This document shows, in pieces, positions 18,585 through 27,741 of a DNA stretch of 64,000 nucleotides. The position numbers were made by a program, and so were the translations under genes. How positions within the stretch are numbered: position 1 is the stretch's first letter; the number at the start of each line of letters is the position of its first letter. The notes beneath the pieces are model-generated. The model was not told the origin of the DNA and searched no databases. It saw only the letters and a program-made list of their open reading frames with translations. The DNA comes from Gammaproteobacteria bacterium (GTDB taxonomy: Bacteria; Pseudomonadota; Gammaproteobacteria; Steroidobacterales; Foliamicaceae). The DNA is taken from contig WTGP01000018.1 of assembly GCA_011523505.1 (NCBI GenBank), forward strand, positions 121,777 through 185,776, written 5' to 3'.

Positions 18585-20298
18585 GGTCAGCAACCTGCCT
18601 TGTTGCCCGATTCTGGGCCTTTATCGTCCGGCCCGCAATAAAGCCCGTCGTGATCGCGGGCCCGATGCCGAGGCCGGCGGCCCCGTAATCGCCTCCGGTA
18701 ACCGTCAGTGTCTCGCTGCCGGCGGCGTACAGACCCGGTATGGGCCTGCCCTCATCATCCAGCACTCTAGCGGACGCATCGGTAGCCAGGCCGGCAAACG
18801 CGCCCAGGTCGCCCGGGTACAGCCGAACTGCATAATACGGTGCCTTTTCCAAGGGTCCGAGCGATGGATTCGGCGATTGGGCCGTGTCGCCGGCTGCGCG
18901 CGAGTACGGATCGTCTCCGCGCCCGAAGTCCAGGTCCCGGCCGTTCTCCGCGAAACCGTTAAATCGCTCTACCGTGGATTCCAGGCTCCCCGCGTCCATG
19001 CCCAGTTTTTCGGCCAGCCCGGAAAGCGAATTCGCGCGCACCAGGTACCCGGAATGCAGATGAGGCGCCAGCCGCCCCGGGAACGGCGGCGCTACGCCGA
19101 GGCCGTAGCGGCGCAAGGCCCGGTGATCCGCGACGACCCATGCCTTGCCTTCCGGTGGACCGCCCTCTCCGACCAGTTCGATTACGAAGCGGTGATAGCA
19201 ATGGGCTTCGTTGCAGAAACGCCGTCCGTCACGACCGACCACGATGACTCCGGGCTTGCCGCGCTCCAGGAAATGCGGAAAGCCTACCCTGGATCCGTCA
19301 GGCTGGGGCACAAGCGAAACCGGCGTCCAGGCGGCAGGCTGGGAGCACTTTTCCGAAATCTTCGCGCCCACGTCGCGCGCCAGGACATGACCACTGCCGT
19401 TCCCGGACGGCACCAGTGAAACGTGACGAACCCCCCGTTGCACGTGTGCATAGCGCTGTTCTCTGAGTGAATCGTTTGCCGTGTATCCGCCGCAGGCCAG
19501 AACGATGCCGCAACGCACGCGAATCCGATGCTGCTTACCGGCCTTGCCGGCGACAAGTGCGCCGCTGACCCGACCGTTCGTCCGGATGAGTCTCACTACT
19601 TCCCTGCCCTTGCGCAGGACTATGCCGCGCTGGTCCGCCGCGGCCAGCAGCGCTGCGACCAGGGCGTTGCCGCCGGTCAGCCGCAGCCCCCTTGGATGGC
19701 CCAGCAGTCGATCCAGCAGGTAACGCAAGATCAGGCCGCCGACCCTGAGCCATGCGGCAGGGGAGCGCCGTAGCGCGAAGTAGCTGGCGAGATCGTTGCC
19801 CGCAACCGACATGCCGCCGAACAACATCGTTGTCGGCAACGGGCAGCGCAAGTCGGCAAGCCTCGCTCCAAGAATGCGGCCGTTGATGGGCCGCGGACTC
19901 AGGGCGCGCGCCCCCCGGGAAGCGCCCGGCAGATGCTGGTGGTAATCCATGGAAGTTGTCGTGAGCTCGTACGAAATCCCCGACTGCTCTTCGAGGAACG
20001 CAAGCGCACGCGGGGCGTTTTCCACGAATGCGCGAGCCCGCGTTGGATCGAAATACGACGACGCAGCCGCCTTCAGGTACGCCAATGCGGATTCGGTCGT
20101 GTCCGGCACGCCCGCATCCAGCGCCTGACGGCTGAGCGGGGCCCATACCATGCCCTCCGAATATGCGGTCGCACCGCCGTAAACCACGGACCTCTCCACC
20201 ACGGCTACAGAAAGGCCCCGGTCGCGGGCGGACAATGCGGCGGACAGTCCCGCGGCGCCGGACCCGAGCACGAGCACGTCGATCTCATCGGGCAACAT
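18577..20298 (-). CDS. FAD-dependent oxidoreductase (fumarate reductase/3-ketosteroid dehydrogenase-like)
   Basis: 573 residues from the ATG at 20298. The FAD motif VLVLGSGAAGLSAALSARDRG is at about residues 8-28, followed by VVYGGATAYSEGMVW. The C-terminus has GLYAAGSETLTVTGGDYGAAGLGIGPAITTG, the FAD-binding end of the FrdA/KstD superfamily. Reaction: desaturation or reduction next to a keto or carboxyl group; substrate unknown. It overlaps the upstream ATPase gene by 14 bases and the GntR gene by 8, so all are co-translated. It probably acts with the ThDP enzyme and aldehyde dehydrogenase of the operon. Confidence 0.88.
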   Translation of the reverse strand: MLPDEIDVLVLGSGAAGLSAALSARDRGLSVAVVERSVVYGGATAYSEGMVWAPLSRQALDAGVPDTTESALAYLKAAASSYFDPTRARAFVENAPRALAFLEEQSGISYELTTTSMDYHQHLPGASRGARALSPRPINGRILGARLADLRCPLPTTMLFGGMSVAGNDLASYFALRRSPAAWLRVGGLILRYLLDRLLGHPRGLRLTGGNALVAALLAAADQRGIVLRKGREVVRLIRTNGRVSGALVAGKAGKQHRIRVRCGIVLACGGYTANDSLREQRYAHVQRGVRHVSLVPSGNGSGHVLARDVGAKISEKCSQPAAWTPVSLVPQPDGSRVGFPHFLERGKPGVIVVGRDGRRFCNEAHCYHRFVIELVGEGGPPEGKAWVVADHRALRRYGLGVAPPFPGRLAPHLHSGYLVRANSLSGLAEKLGMDAGSLESTVERFNGFAENGRDLDFGRGDDPYSRAAGDTAQSPNPSLGPLEKAPYYAVRLYPGDLGAFAGLATDASARVLDDEGRPIPGLYAAGSETLTVTGGDYGAAGLGIGPAITTGFIAGRTIKAQNRATRQVADHG

Positions 20299-21175
20299 CG
20301 CTTGTCTCCCCGGACGGGCCTGCATCCGGCAAATGCCACCAGGACTCCGCCCGGGCCTTGAGTTCGTCATCGCTAACCGCTGACAGGGCATTGCCATGCC
20401 TGCGGACGGCTACCGAAGACGGGACGATGTCCTCGATGCCATCCGGCAACTTGTGCGGTGAATCCTCGACCGCCAGGAAGTCCCTTATCCAAAGCGGAAC
20501 GAAGTGCCTGTGCCGAAGCAGCCAGCCGTACACCGCCAGGTACAGTTCCGGATCGTAGCCTTCGCCTTTACCGGGCGGAATATTCAGCTTCGGGGCCAGT
20601 TGCCGAATCTCCAGCATCAGCGCTTCCAGCACGCTGGGCGAAGCGTTGGCCGCTTCGCGTGAGTGAATGGGATTGGACATTTCCCGCCGCCGCGCCGCCT
20701 CCAATTCACGCCGCAACTCGAGCGTCGGCGCGGGAACAAAGAAGGTCGCGGAGGACGCGGCCAACAGCGCCTCCGCCGGGTCGGATTCCGGCCGGGCCAC
20801 TTCCACGAACCGGTTGCCGACCAGCGGGATCTCTCCCACCAGCAGGTTCTTCCTGTTGCTTCGCTTCTCGGCCCACTGCCGTATCGCGCCGCGCACCCAG
20901 TTGCCGGCGGCCAGCCGGATACCGGCATGCGTTACTCCAGCCACCTCGGGGTAGCGCTCAAGCAGATCCGGTCGCTCGAACGCGATTCGGGCGACATCCC
21001 ACTGCAACAGCGATACCTTCCTGCCCAGCGTCGCCGCGATGAGGACGGTCTGCTGCAGCAGCAGGCTCTTTCCCACGCCGGGAAGCCCCGCGAAGAAGAT
21101 CATGCGGTCGCGTGCCGCGTGCCGCTCGATCGTGTCGCGCAGCGCCGAACCGAAGGGAATGATGATGCCGGCCAC
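20285..21175 (-). CDS. P-loop ATPase/kinase-like protein of unknown function
   Basis: 296 residues. The only firm motif is a Walker A, FFAGLPGVGKSLLLQQ, with GLPGVGKS at residues 30-37. A hydrophobic strand followed by GEIPLVGNRFVEVARP near residue 113 could hold the catalytic acid. No helix-turn-helix, no membrane segment and no AAA+ sensor motifs are seen. The C-terminal third has YDPELYLAVYGWLLRHRHF and looks helical. Five bases separate it from the ThDP enzyme, and it overlaps the flavoprotein by 14 bases. I do not recognise the family. It might be a small-molecule kinase or an ATP-dependent maturation factor for a neighbouring enzyme. Confidence 0.7.
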   Translation of the reverse strand: MAGIIIPFGSALRDTIERHAARDRMIFFAGLPGVGKSLLLQQTVLIAATLGRKVSLLQWDVARIAFERPDLLERYPEVAGVTHAGIRLAAGNWVRGAIRQWAEKRSNRKNLLVGEIPLVGNRFVEVARPESDPAEALLAASSATFFVPAPTLELRRELEAARRREMSNPIHSREAANASPSVLEALMLEIRQLAPKLNIPPGKGEGYDPELYLAVYGWLLRHRHFVPLWIRDFLAVEDSPHKLPDGIEDIVPSSVAVRRHGNALSAVSDDELKARAESWWHLPDAGPSGETSDVAR

Positions 21176-21180
21176 TGCCG

Positions 21181-22788
21181 CTACCGGAACGCGTCGACGC
21201 TGGGCATGTCGCCCACGGGAACCTCGATTACCGTCGTCAGGGAACTGCCGAAACCGGATTCGAGGCTCTTGACGAGTTCATCGGGCGACTCCGCGCGCGA
21301 GTAGTTTGCCCCGAAGGACGTCACGAGCTGTTCAAAGTCCGGGTTGACCAGGTCCGAAGCGATGACGCGGCCGCCATAGAGGCTGCGCTGCATCTGCTGC
21401 ACGTTGCCGTACTGGTTGTTGTTGAACAGCACGGTAACCAGTCCGATTTCATGTTGCACCGCCGTGGCGAGTTCGGCAACGGCGAACATGAAGCCGCCGT
21501 CGCCCGTGACTGACACGACGAGCGCCTCGGGCCGGGCGGACTTGACCCCCAGGGCCGTGGGAAAACCGTACCCCAGGGTGCCCATGTAGCCCGTTGAAAT
21601 GAACGTGCGCGGCTTGTAGACCGGCATGACGATGCGGCTCGCAAATCCCACCTGGGTCAACTCATCGACGAATATGCCGTCCTCTCCCAGCGCATGGCGG
21701 ATCGCCTCAAGCCAGGCGATCTGCGGAGCCAGCGTCTTGCTGCGCTCGCGCCAATCCGCATGGATACGCTCCATCTCTTGCTCGCGGGAGCTGCGGTCCC
21801 GATTGTGCGCGGCAAGGCGCTCCAGCAGCGCCGGCAGGGCATGCTCCAGCGTCGCGACAATAGATACGTCAGGCGTCATGTGGCGCCCATGCACATCCGG
21901 ATCGACGTCGATGCGGACCAGTTTCCTCTGCTTGCTCTCCCCCCAGCCCTTGAGCGGCCCGCGCACCGAAGTGCCCAGCGCCAGTACGGCGTCACAGCGC
22001 TGCCACAATGGCCTGGCTTCGGGCAGAGTGCAGCTCAGGTAATGGCGGCTGTCCAGCACGCCGCGGCCGGTGCGGTAGCCCACGACCGGCGCTTCAAGGG
22101 TTTCCGCCAGCCGACCCACCAGCTCCGAGGATCCCTGCGCTCCGTTGCCGACGAAAATCATCGGGTTTTGCGTTTGCCCCAGGAGCCTGGCGGCCGATTC
22201 GACGGCCTCCGCGTCCAGCGGCGGCCGATTCGGTTCGGAAAGGCCGGGAATTTCTCCGACCTGCTCGCGTTCCGCCAGGACATCCATGGGTATCTCAACG
22301 GCCGCCGGCCGCGGGCGTCCGCTGCACATGGCCGTCAACGCTTCCGCGACCAGGATGGGGATATCTGCCGGGCGCGTGGCGCGCTTCGCAAACTTCGTTA
22401 GCTGCTCCAGAATCGCAAGCTGGTCCGGTATTTCATGCAATGCGCCCAACCCCTTGCCGATGGCGTTTCGGGGTATCTGGCCGCACAGGAACAGCACCGG
22501 CGCGTTGAGCGCAAAGGCCGTGGCAAGCGCGGCCCCCGCGTTGAAAAGGCCGGGTCCCGGCACGACGGCGCAGACCGACGGCCTCCCGGTCGAAAGGGCT
22601 GCCCCGAGCGCCATGAAAGCGGCGCCCTGCTCGTGGCGGGTATGCAGAACGCGGACCTTGTCGCGAGCGTCGTAGAGGGCGTTGTACAACCAATCATTCT
22701 GGATGCCGGGCAGGCCGTAGACCGTGCCCAGGCCGTGTCTGAGCAATGCGGCAACCGTGGCCTCGCCGCCTGTCATCACCTCACCCAT
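21181..22788 (-). CDS. Thiamine-diphosphate-dependent enzyme (acetolactate synthase-like)
   Basis: 535 residues from the ATG at 22788 (a second ATG is at 22776). The catalytic glutamate is Glu53 in HTRHEQGAAFMA. The ThDP/Mg motif is GDGGFMFAVAELATA followed by VLFNNNQYGN. The three-domain layout is that of acetolactate synthase, benzoylformate decarboxylase and oxalyl-CoA decarboxylase relatives; it is not clearly ilvB. It likely cleaves or decarboxylates a 2-oxo acid, giving an aldehyde for the adjacent aldehyde dehydrogenase, whose stop codon it overlaps by 8 bases. Confidence 0.9.
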   Translation of the reverse strand: MGEVMTGGEATVAALLRHGLGTVYGLPGIQNDWLYNALYDARDKVRVLHTRHEQGAAFMALGAALSTGRPSVCAVVPGPGLFNAGAALATAFALNAPVLFLCGQIPRNAIGKGLGALHEIPDQLAILEQLTKFAKRATRPADIPILVAEALTAMCSGRPRPAAVEIPMDVLAEREQVGEIPGLSEPNRPPLDAEAVESAARLLGQTQNPMIFVGNGAQGSSELVGRLAETLEAPVVGYRTGRGVLDSRHYLSCTLPEARPLWQRCDAVLALGTSVRGPLKGWGESKQRKLVRIDVDPDVHGRHMTPDVSIVATLEHALPALLERLAAHNRDRSSREQEMERIHADWRERSKTLAPQIAWLEAIRHALGEDGIFVDELTQVGFASRIVMPVYKPRTFISTGYMGTLGYGFPTALGVKSARPEALVVSVTGDGGFMFAVAELATAVQHEIGLVTVLFNNNQYGNVQQMQRSLYGGRVIASDLVNPDFEQLVTSFGANYSRAESPDELVKSLESGFGSSLTTVIEVPVGDMPSVDAFR

Positions 22789-24250
22789 TCGCGACACTGT
22801 GTATCGCCCTTGTGGCGAGGTACTCTTCGATTCCTGCGCGGCCACGCTCCCGGCCGAATCCCGATGCGCCAAATCCCCCGAATGGCGCGTCCGCGTTGGT
22901 CGGCGCGCCGTTGATCGACACGCTGCCGGCGCGCATCCGCCGGGCAAAGCGCATTGCGCGGCCGGCATCGGCCGCCCATACGGCCCCGGACAGGCCGAAC
23001 TCCGTGCCGTTGGCAATCGCCAGGGCCTCGCTCTCGTCCTCGAAGGCGAGAATCGAGAGCACGGGCCCGAAAATCTCCTCCCGGGCTACTTCCATTTCAG
23101 GACTGACGTCGGAAATCACGGTCGCCCGCGCAAAATACCCCTTCCCGACGCCGGCCGGCAGGTCCCAACCGCCACACAGCACGCGCGCGCCTTCCTCATC
23201 GGCGCGGCGGACAAATCTTCTGACTTTGCGAAGCTGCGCCTTGCTGGCGAGCGGTCCCAGCGTAGTTTGGGGGTCGCGGGGATCGCCGGCCGCATACTCG
23301 CCGGCGATCGCCACGGCGAGTTCTTCCGTCGGGGCCTTGAGGTGCCCGGGAACCAGCAAACGCGAAAGCGCCGCGCAGGTCTGACCGGCGTTCTGAAAGC
23401 ACTTCGCGACGGTCTGCCGCACGGCGCTCTCGAGAAGCGCCTCGTCCAGTACCGCGGCCGCCGACTTGCCGCCCAATTCCAGCGCCACCGGCCTGACAAG
23501 CCGGCCGGCTTGCGCCGCAATGCGCGCGCCTGTCCGGGTCGACCCCGTAAAGGAGATCATGTCGACGCCGGCGGCCTCGACCAGCGCCTTGCCGACGGTC
23601 TCCCCGCTGCCCTGCACCAGTCCCAGGGAGCCTTCCGGCACCCCTGCTGCGTGGCAAAGATCGGCCAGTACCGTCACGGCGAGCGGGGCGATTTCGCTGG
23701 GCTTGATAACGATGGGACAGCCGGCCGCAATCGCCGGCGCCAGCTTGCAGGCGGCAAGGTAAAGGGGATAGTTCCAGGGCGTTATCGCCGCCACCACGCC
23801 GATTGGGCAATGTTCGATGACGGAAGTGCCCAGCATTTCCCGGAAGCTGAGGTCCTCAATTGCCGCCGCCGTGCTGCGAAAGGTGTGCACCGCGGTAGGC
23901 AACTGCATCCGACGCGACTCCGCGATCGGCGTCCCGACTTCATCGGTCACCAGCAGCGCAAGTTCCTCTGCGCGTTCTTCCAGCGCGTCGGCGATGACGT
24001 TCAGCAGTTCGGCGCGTTCGGAGGGGCTCGAGCCGTTCCACACTCCGCGCGCAGCGGCCGCGGCGTGAACGGCGGCCCGGATCTGTTCCGGCGATGACTC
24101 CACGGATTCGGCAAGAATCGACCCGGTGGCGGGATTCAGGACCGGAATACGGCTGCTTCCGCCCGAGTCGCGCCAGCGTCCACCCCAGAATGTCATTGAG
24201 GCGCGCTTCAGGATAGTATCTGCGGGCGCGCCGTTCGCGCTGATTCTCAT
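22781..24250 (-). CDS. Aldehyde dehydrogenase (NAD(P)+)
   Basis: 489 residues from the ATG at 24250; an ATG at 24196 (MTFWGGRWRDSG) is an equally natural start. Family marks: AITPWNYPLYLAACKLAPA, SFTGSTRTG, ELGGKSAA and the catalytic Cys292 in NAGQTCAAL. It oxidises an aldehyde to an acid. First gene of the five-gene operon down to the GntR regulator and probably handles the product of the ThDP enzyme. Operator B and the divergent SDR promoter lie just upstream. Confidence 0.93.
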   Translation of the reverse strand: MRISANGAPADTILKRASMTFWGGRWRDSGGSSRIPVLNPATGSILAESVESSPEQIRAAVHAAAAARGVWNGSSPSERAELLNVIADALEERAEELALLVTDEVGTPIAESRRMQLPTAVHTFRSTAAAIEDLSFREMLGTSVIEHCPIGVVAAITPWNYPLYLAACKLAPAIAAGCPIVIKPSEIAPLAVTVLADLCHAAGVPEGSLGLVQGSGETVGKALVEAAGVDMISFTGSTRTGARIAAQAGRLVRPVALELGGKSAAAVLDEALLESAVRQTVAKCFQNAGQTCAALSRLLVPGHLKAPTEELAVAIAGEYAAGDPRDPQTTLGPLASKAQLRKVRRFVRRADEEGARVLCGGWDLPAGVGKGYFARATVISDVSPEMEVAREEIFGPVLSILAFEDESEALAIANGTEFGLSGAVWAADAGRAMRFARRMRAGSVSINGAPTNADAPFGGFGASGFGRERGRAGIEEYLATRAIHSVANG

Positions 24251-24276
24251 GCCTTATTGGCGCAGCCGGAAACTGC

Positions 24277-24297
24277 TTGTCGACAATGTGTATACAT
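24277..24297. promoter_or_regulatory. Operator site B: TTGTCGACAA and TGTATACA
   Basis: A perfect palindrome TTGTCGACAA (24277-24286) and a second, TGTATACA (24289-24296). Their cores, GTCGAC at 24279 and GTATAC at 24290, are 11 bases apart. Located between the aldehyde dehydrogenase/GntR operon and the SDR operon. Confidence 0.7.
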
Positions 24298-24308
24298 GGC
24301 ATTATATT
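24280..24308 (+). promoter_or_regulatory. Promoter of the SDR operon, overlapped by operator B
   Basis: TCGACA (24280-24285, five of six -35 matches), a 17-base spacer and TATATT (24303-24308). The -35 is the right half of the first palindrome and the second palindrome is in the spacer. Transcription would start at about 24314-24316, at the in-frame GTG. Confidence 0.55.
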
Positions 24309-24313
24309 CCGTC

Positions 24314-25132
24314 GTGAGCGGCGACCAGTCTTCACCTCCCAGGCGAATCATCATTACGGGCGCCTCCAGCGGAATCGGCCAGGCTACCGCCCGGCGGCTG
24401 TCGGACGGCGACACCATCATCGTGAATCTGGATCTTGCGGACGGCGCCGGCACGGCCGAACAATGCAAGGGGCAATTCCATACCGTAATCGCCGACATGG
24501 GCGATGCGAACAGCGTTTCCGATGGCTTCCGCGAGGCCGACCGACTACTTGAGGGGGAAGCGCCCGACCTCCTGGTCTGTTGCGCGGCCCTGAGCCGCGC
24601 ATCGCGCTTTCTCGAGGCACCGCTGAAAGACCTGGACCTGATGCTGAAGGTCAACGTTCGCGGCACCTTCCTGTGCTGCCAGGAGGCGGGACGCCGGATG
24701 GCGGCAAAGCGTTCCGGCAAGATCGTCGTCATCACTTCGCTGTGCGCCGCGCAGGGCTGGGCACTGGAATCGATCTATTGCGTCACCAAGGGCGCACAGC
24801 AGTCAATCGTTCAGAGCGCCGCAGTCGAACTCGCCCCCATGGGCATACTCGTCAACGCGGTCGCTCCCGGAATCATCGAAAACACAGGCGATTCCATGGC
24901 CAAGACCCGCACGGACCCGGACGTTTTCAGGCACGAAATGGAACGCACGCCGGCCGGACGATGCGGAACGCCGGCCGAAGTGGCGGACGCCGTGCATTTC
25001 CTGGCCAACGCGACATGGATGACGGGCCAAACGCTGTTTCTCGACGGGGGATTCATGGCCACCGGCCTGGCGTACATCGGCAAGACCCGCGAAAGCCTGG
25101 AAGAGGATGGGGCGGGCCGCGCGGAGAGTTGA
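24314..25132 (+). CDS. Short-chain dehydrogenase/reductase
   Basis: 272 residues if the GTG at 24314 is used. I prefer it because the ATG at 24296 lies upstream of the predicted -10 box; using that ATG adds six residues. NAD(P) motif GASSGIG near residue 18; catalytic Tyr155-x3-Lys159 with the serine in ITSLCAAQG. The C-terminus has MTGQTLFLDGGFMATG, the classical SDR end. Oxidises or reduces a secondary alcohol/ketone. First gene of a three-gene operon with an EthD-like protein and an aminotransferase, divergent from the aldehyde dehydrogenase operon. Confidence 0.9.
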   Translation: MSGDQSSPPRRIIITGASSGIGQATARRLSDGDTIIVNLDLADGAGTAEQCKGQFHTVIADMGDANSVSDGFREADRLLEGEAPDLLVCCAALSRASRFLEAPLKDLDLMLKVNVRGTFLCCQEAGRRMAAKRSGKIVVITSLCAAQGWALESIYCVTKGAQQSIVQSAAVELAPMGILVNAVAPGIIENTGDSMAKTRTDPDVFRHEMERTPAGRCGTPAEVADAVHFLANATWMTGQTLFLDGGFMATGLAYIGKTRESLEEDGAGRAES

Positions 25133-25148
25133 AAAAAGGAGAACAGGA

Positions 25149-25490
25149 ATGGTCAAGGTCATGTGGTTCCTCAAGCGGGCGGAGCATCTGTCGCTGGCGG
25201 AATTCCGGCGCTGGTGGCTCGAAGACCACGCTCCCGATATCGTTGCCGACCAGACACCCCACTTGAAGCGCTACATCGTGGATGCCCGGGTGGACGACGA
25301 CTCGACCCTGGCCGGCAAGCCACAGAATGAATGTCCATGGGACGGCATCGCCGAACAGTGGTTCGATTCGATCGAGGACTACAACGCCGTCTATTCCCGC
25401 GATGATCGGCCCACCCGCGCCGACACGCTCGCTAACACCAGCGCCTTTCAGCGCCTGGTCGTTGAAGAGCACGAAATCGACGTGTCGTAA
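25149..25490 (+). CDS. EthD-domain protein
   Basis: 113 residues from the ATG at 25149, with a strong AAGGAG/AGGA Shine-Dalgarno. The start MVKVMWFLKRAEHLSLAEFRRWWLEDHAP is the classic EthD (PF07110, dimeric alpha-beta barrel) opening. Such proteins are small auxiliary or degradative enzymes in catabolic operons; the activity is usually undefined. 16 bases after the SDR and 21 before the aminotransferase. Confidence 0.88.
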   Translation: MVKVMWFLKRAEHLSLAEFRRWWLEDHAPDIVADQTPHLKRYIVDARVDDDSTLAGKPQNECPWDGIAEQWFDSIEDYNAVYSRDDRPTRADTLANTSAFQRLVVEEHEIDVS

Positions 25491-25511
25491 TTTCCGTCCT
25501 CGGACAATCCG

Positions 25512-26705
25512 GTGTCCTTCGAAAACCTGACCGCCGTTTCATCCGACTCGATTCTCGGCCTGGCCCAGGCATTCCGCAGGGACCCTGCGCCCGAAAAGAT
25601 CGACCTGACCGTGGGAATCTACCGGGACGACGATGGGCAAACGCCCGTGATGCACGCCGTGGCCGAGGCGGAGCGTGCGCTGCTCGCCGCGCAGACGACC
25701 AAGTCCTATCTGCCGCCGATCGGGCTGCCCGGATACCGCACGCGAATTCGCCAGCTGGTTCTCGGCGAACTCGACGCCGGACTGGCCGATCGCACCGGTG
25801 TTCTCCAGACGACCGGCGGCTGCGGCGCGCTGCGCATTGGTGCCGAGTTGTTTGCCGTAGCTCAGCCGGACAAACCGGTTTACCTGAGCGATCCGACCTG
25901 GGGCAATCACCACGGCCTGATGTCAGGTGCGGGGCTCGGGATCAGCACCTATCCCTATTTCGATCTTGACGGGCATACCCTCACGATGGATGCGATGCTC
26001 GATTGCCTTCAGCGCGCGCCGGAACAGAGCCTGGTTGTCTTGCAGGCCTCCTGCCACAATCCGACCGGGGCGGATCCGGACGCCGAGGCCTGGGCAGCCA
26101 TACTCGATCGGATCGAACAGCGCGCACATCTGCCGTTTTTCGACCTCGCGTACCAGGGGCTGGGTGCGGGATTGCAGCAGGATGCCCTGCCGGTGCGCAT
26201 GGCCGCAAAGCGCCTTGGGGAGTTCCTGGTGGCCGTGTCCTGCTCCAAGAATTTCGGTCTGTACCGCGAGCGCGCAGGCGCCCTGCTGATGGTTGCGGCA
26301 GACGCCGGTCAGAGGCGGGTGCTGGAATCCCGGGTCAAGCAAATCGCACGCGGCATGTATTCCATGCCCCCCGCGCACGGAGCGTTGATCGTGGATCGCG
26401 TACTCGCCGATACGGGCCTCAGAAATACTTGGCGCCGGGAACTTGCCGTAATGTCGCAAAGGCTTGCCGTACTCCGAACGGGCCTCGCCCGGGCGCTGGC
26501 CGAGCGGCGACCTGACCTGGATTGCTCCTGGATCGCCACCGGAAATGGATTGTTCCTCCAGCTGGGAATCGATACGGGCGTTGTCGACCGGTTGAGGGAC
26601 AAGAACCACATTTACATGGTTCGGGACGGCCGGATCAACGTTGCCGGCCTGAATGGCCACAACCTTGCGGTTTTTGCTGACGCCCTCGCGCCGCGGCTTC
26701 CCTAG
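25512..26705 (+). CDS. Aromatic/aspartate-type aminotransferase (class I)
   Basis: 397 residues from a GTG at 25512. It follows the AspC/TyrB pattern: KIDLTVGIYRDDDG near residue 34, YLPPIGLPGYR, ASCHNPTGADP and the PLP lysine Lys246 in SCSKNFGLYRERAG. The usual partner set is an aromatic or acidic amino acid with 2-oxoglutarate. The 2-oxo acid it forms could be a substrate for the ThDP enzyme in the divergent operon (inference). Convergent with the proline iminopeptidase gene. Confidence 0.92.
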   Translation: MSFENLTAVSSDSILGLAQAFRRDPAPEKIDLTVGIYRDDDGQTPVMHAVAEAERALLAAQTTKSYLPPIGLPGYRTRIRQLVLGELDAGLADRTGVLQTTGGCGALRIGAELFAVAQPDKPVYLSDPTWGNHHGLMSGAGLGISTYPYFDLDGHTLTMDAMLDCLQRAPEQSLVVLQASCHNPTGADPDAEAWAAILDRIEQRAHLPFFDLAYQGLGAGLQQDALPVRMAAKRLGEFLVAVSCSKNFGLYRERAGALLMVAADAGQRRVLESRVKQIARGMYSMPPAHGALIVDRVLADTGLRNTWRRELAVMSQRLAVLRTGLARALAERRPDLDCSWIATGNGLFLQLGIDTGVVDRLRDKNHIYMVRDGRINVAGLNGHNLAVFADALAPRLP

Positions 26706-26723
26706 CTCCGGACAGCGCCAACC

Positions 26724-27686
26724 CTACGCCCGGGCCTTCGCCAGCTTGTCCATCGTGGCGGTCATGGCTTCGGCCATTGCGGGTTCGCTGCTCATGTGGC
26801 CGCACGCCGGTGCGATGATCAGTTCGCTGCCCGGCCAGGCCTTGTGCAGTTCGTAAGAGGTTTTCGGAACCGCCACGATATCGTAGCGGCCGTGAATCAG
26901 GGTGCAGGGAATGTGCGTGATGCGGTCCAGTTCCTTCCATAACTGGTTCTCGCCCAAAAACCAGCGATGCTTGCGGAAGTGTTCGCCGATCCTTGCAATC
27001 GGCAATTGCGGCCCAGCGCTCAGGTCGTGGCGGACCTGTTCTTCGGTGGCCTCCAGATAGCAGGCGTAAAGTTCATACCGGCTGTAATCGCAGGCGGCGG
27101 TTTCACGCGCATGAGCAGGGAGCGTCTCGTCCTTGGCGATCCGGGCCAGTTCTTTCAGCTTCTTCTCATCGGGCACATCCGTGAGGTCCGTCTCGATCTT
27201 GTCGAATATATCCGGGAAGAAGTTCCGCAGCCCGGAACTGAACCACGCCGATTCCTCCTCCCGGGCCGTCCATGCGCCGCGGAGCACGATGGCGAGAACG
27301 CGGTCGGGGTGGGCCTGCGCGTACGCCAGCGCCAGTGTGGTTCCCCACGACCAGCCGGTGATTGCCCAACGCTTCACATCCAGCAATTCGCGAAGCAGTT
27401 CCAGGTCGGCGATGAGATGTTGCGTCGTGTTATTGCGCAATTCGCCCAACGGCAGCGACCTGCCGGAGCCCCTCTGGTCGTACATGAGCAGGCGGTACCG
27501 GTCCGGGTCGAAGAAACGGTGGTATTCGGGAATGCTGCCGACGCCGGGGCCGCCGTGAATTTCGACTATGGGGATCGCGCCCGGACTGCCATACTCCTCG
27601 AAATAGAGCTCGTGCCCGTCACCGGTGGGCAGCAACCCCGACCGCCTGGGCGACTGTTCGGGGTACTTGTAGTCCCACCCCTTCAT
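26724..27686 (-). CDS. pip: Proline iminopeptidase (alpha/beta hydrolase)
   Basis: 320 residues from the ATG at 27686, chosen because AGGA lies 7 bases before it; a GTG at 27752 would overlap the divergent gene. Motifs: EIHGGPGVGS (oxyanion loop), YDQRGSGRS, nucleophile Ser113 in GWSWGTTLALAYA, and HGRYDIVAVP with a late histidine in CGHMSSEPAM. S33-family proline iminopeptidases remove N-terminal proline from small peptides. Single gene, divergent from the VOC/esterase pair. Confidence 0.93.
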   Translation of the reverse strand: MKGWDYKYPEQSPRRSGLLPTGDGHELYFEEYGSPGAIPIVEIHGGPGVGSIPEYHRFFDPDRYRLLMYDQRGSGRSLPLGELRNNTTQHLIADLELLRELLDVKRWAITGWSWGTTLALAYAQAHPDRVLAIVLRGAWTAREEESAWFSSGLRNFFPDIFDKIETDLTDVPDEKKLKELARIAKDETLPAHARETAACDYSRYELYACYLEATEEQVRHDLSAGPQLPIARIGEHFRKHRWFLGENQLWKELDRITHIPCTLIHGRYDIVAVPKTSYELHKAWPGSELIIAPACGHMSSEPAMAEAMTATMDKLAKARA

Positions 27687-27741
27687 GTCGAAATCCTGTG
27701 CACTAAAATCAGGCCCCGCAACAATTCGGGAATTATTGTAG

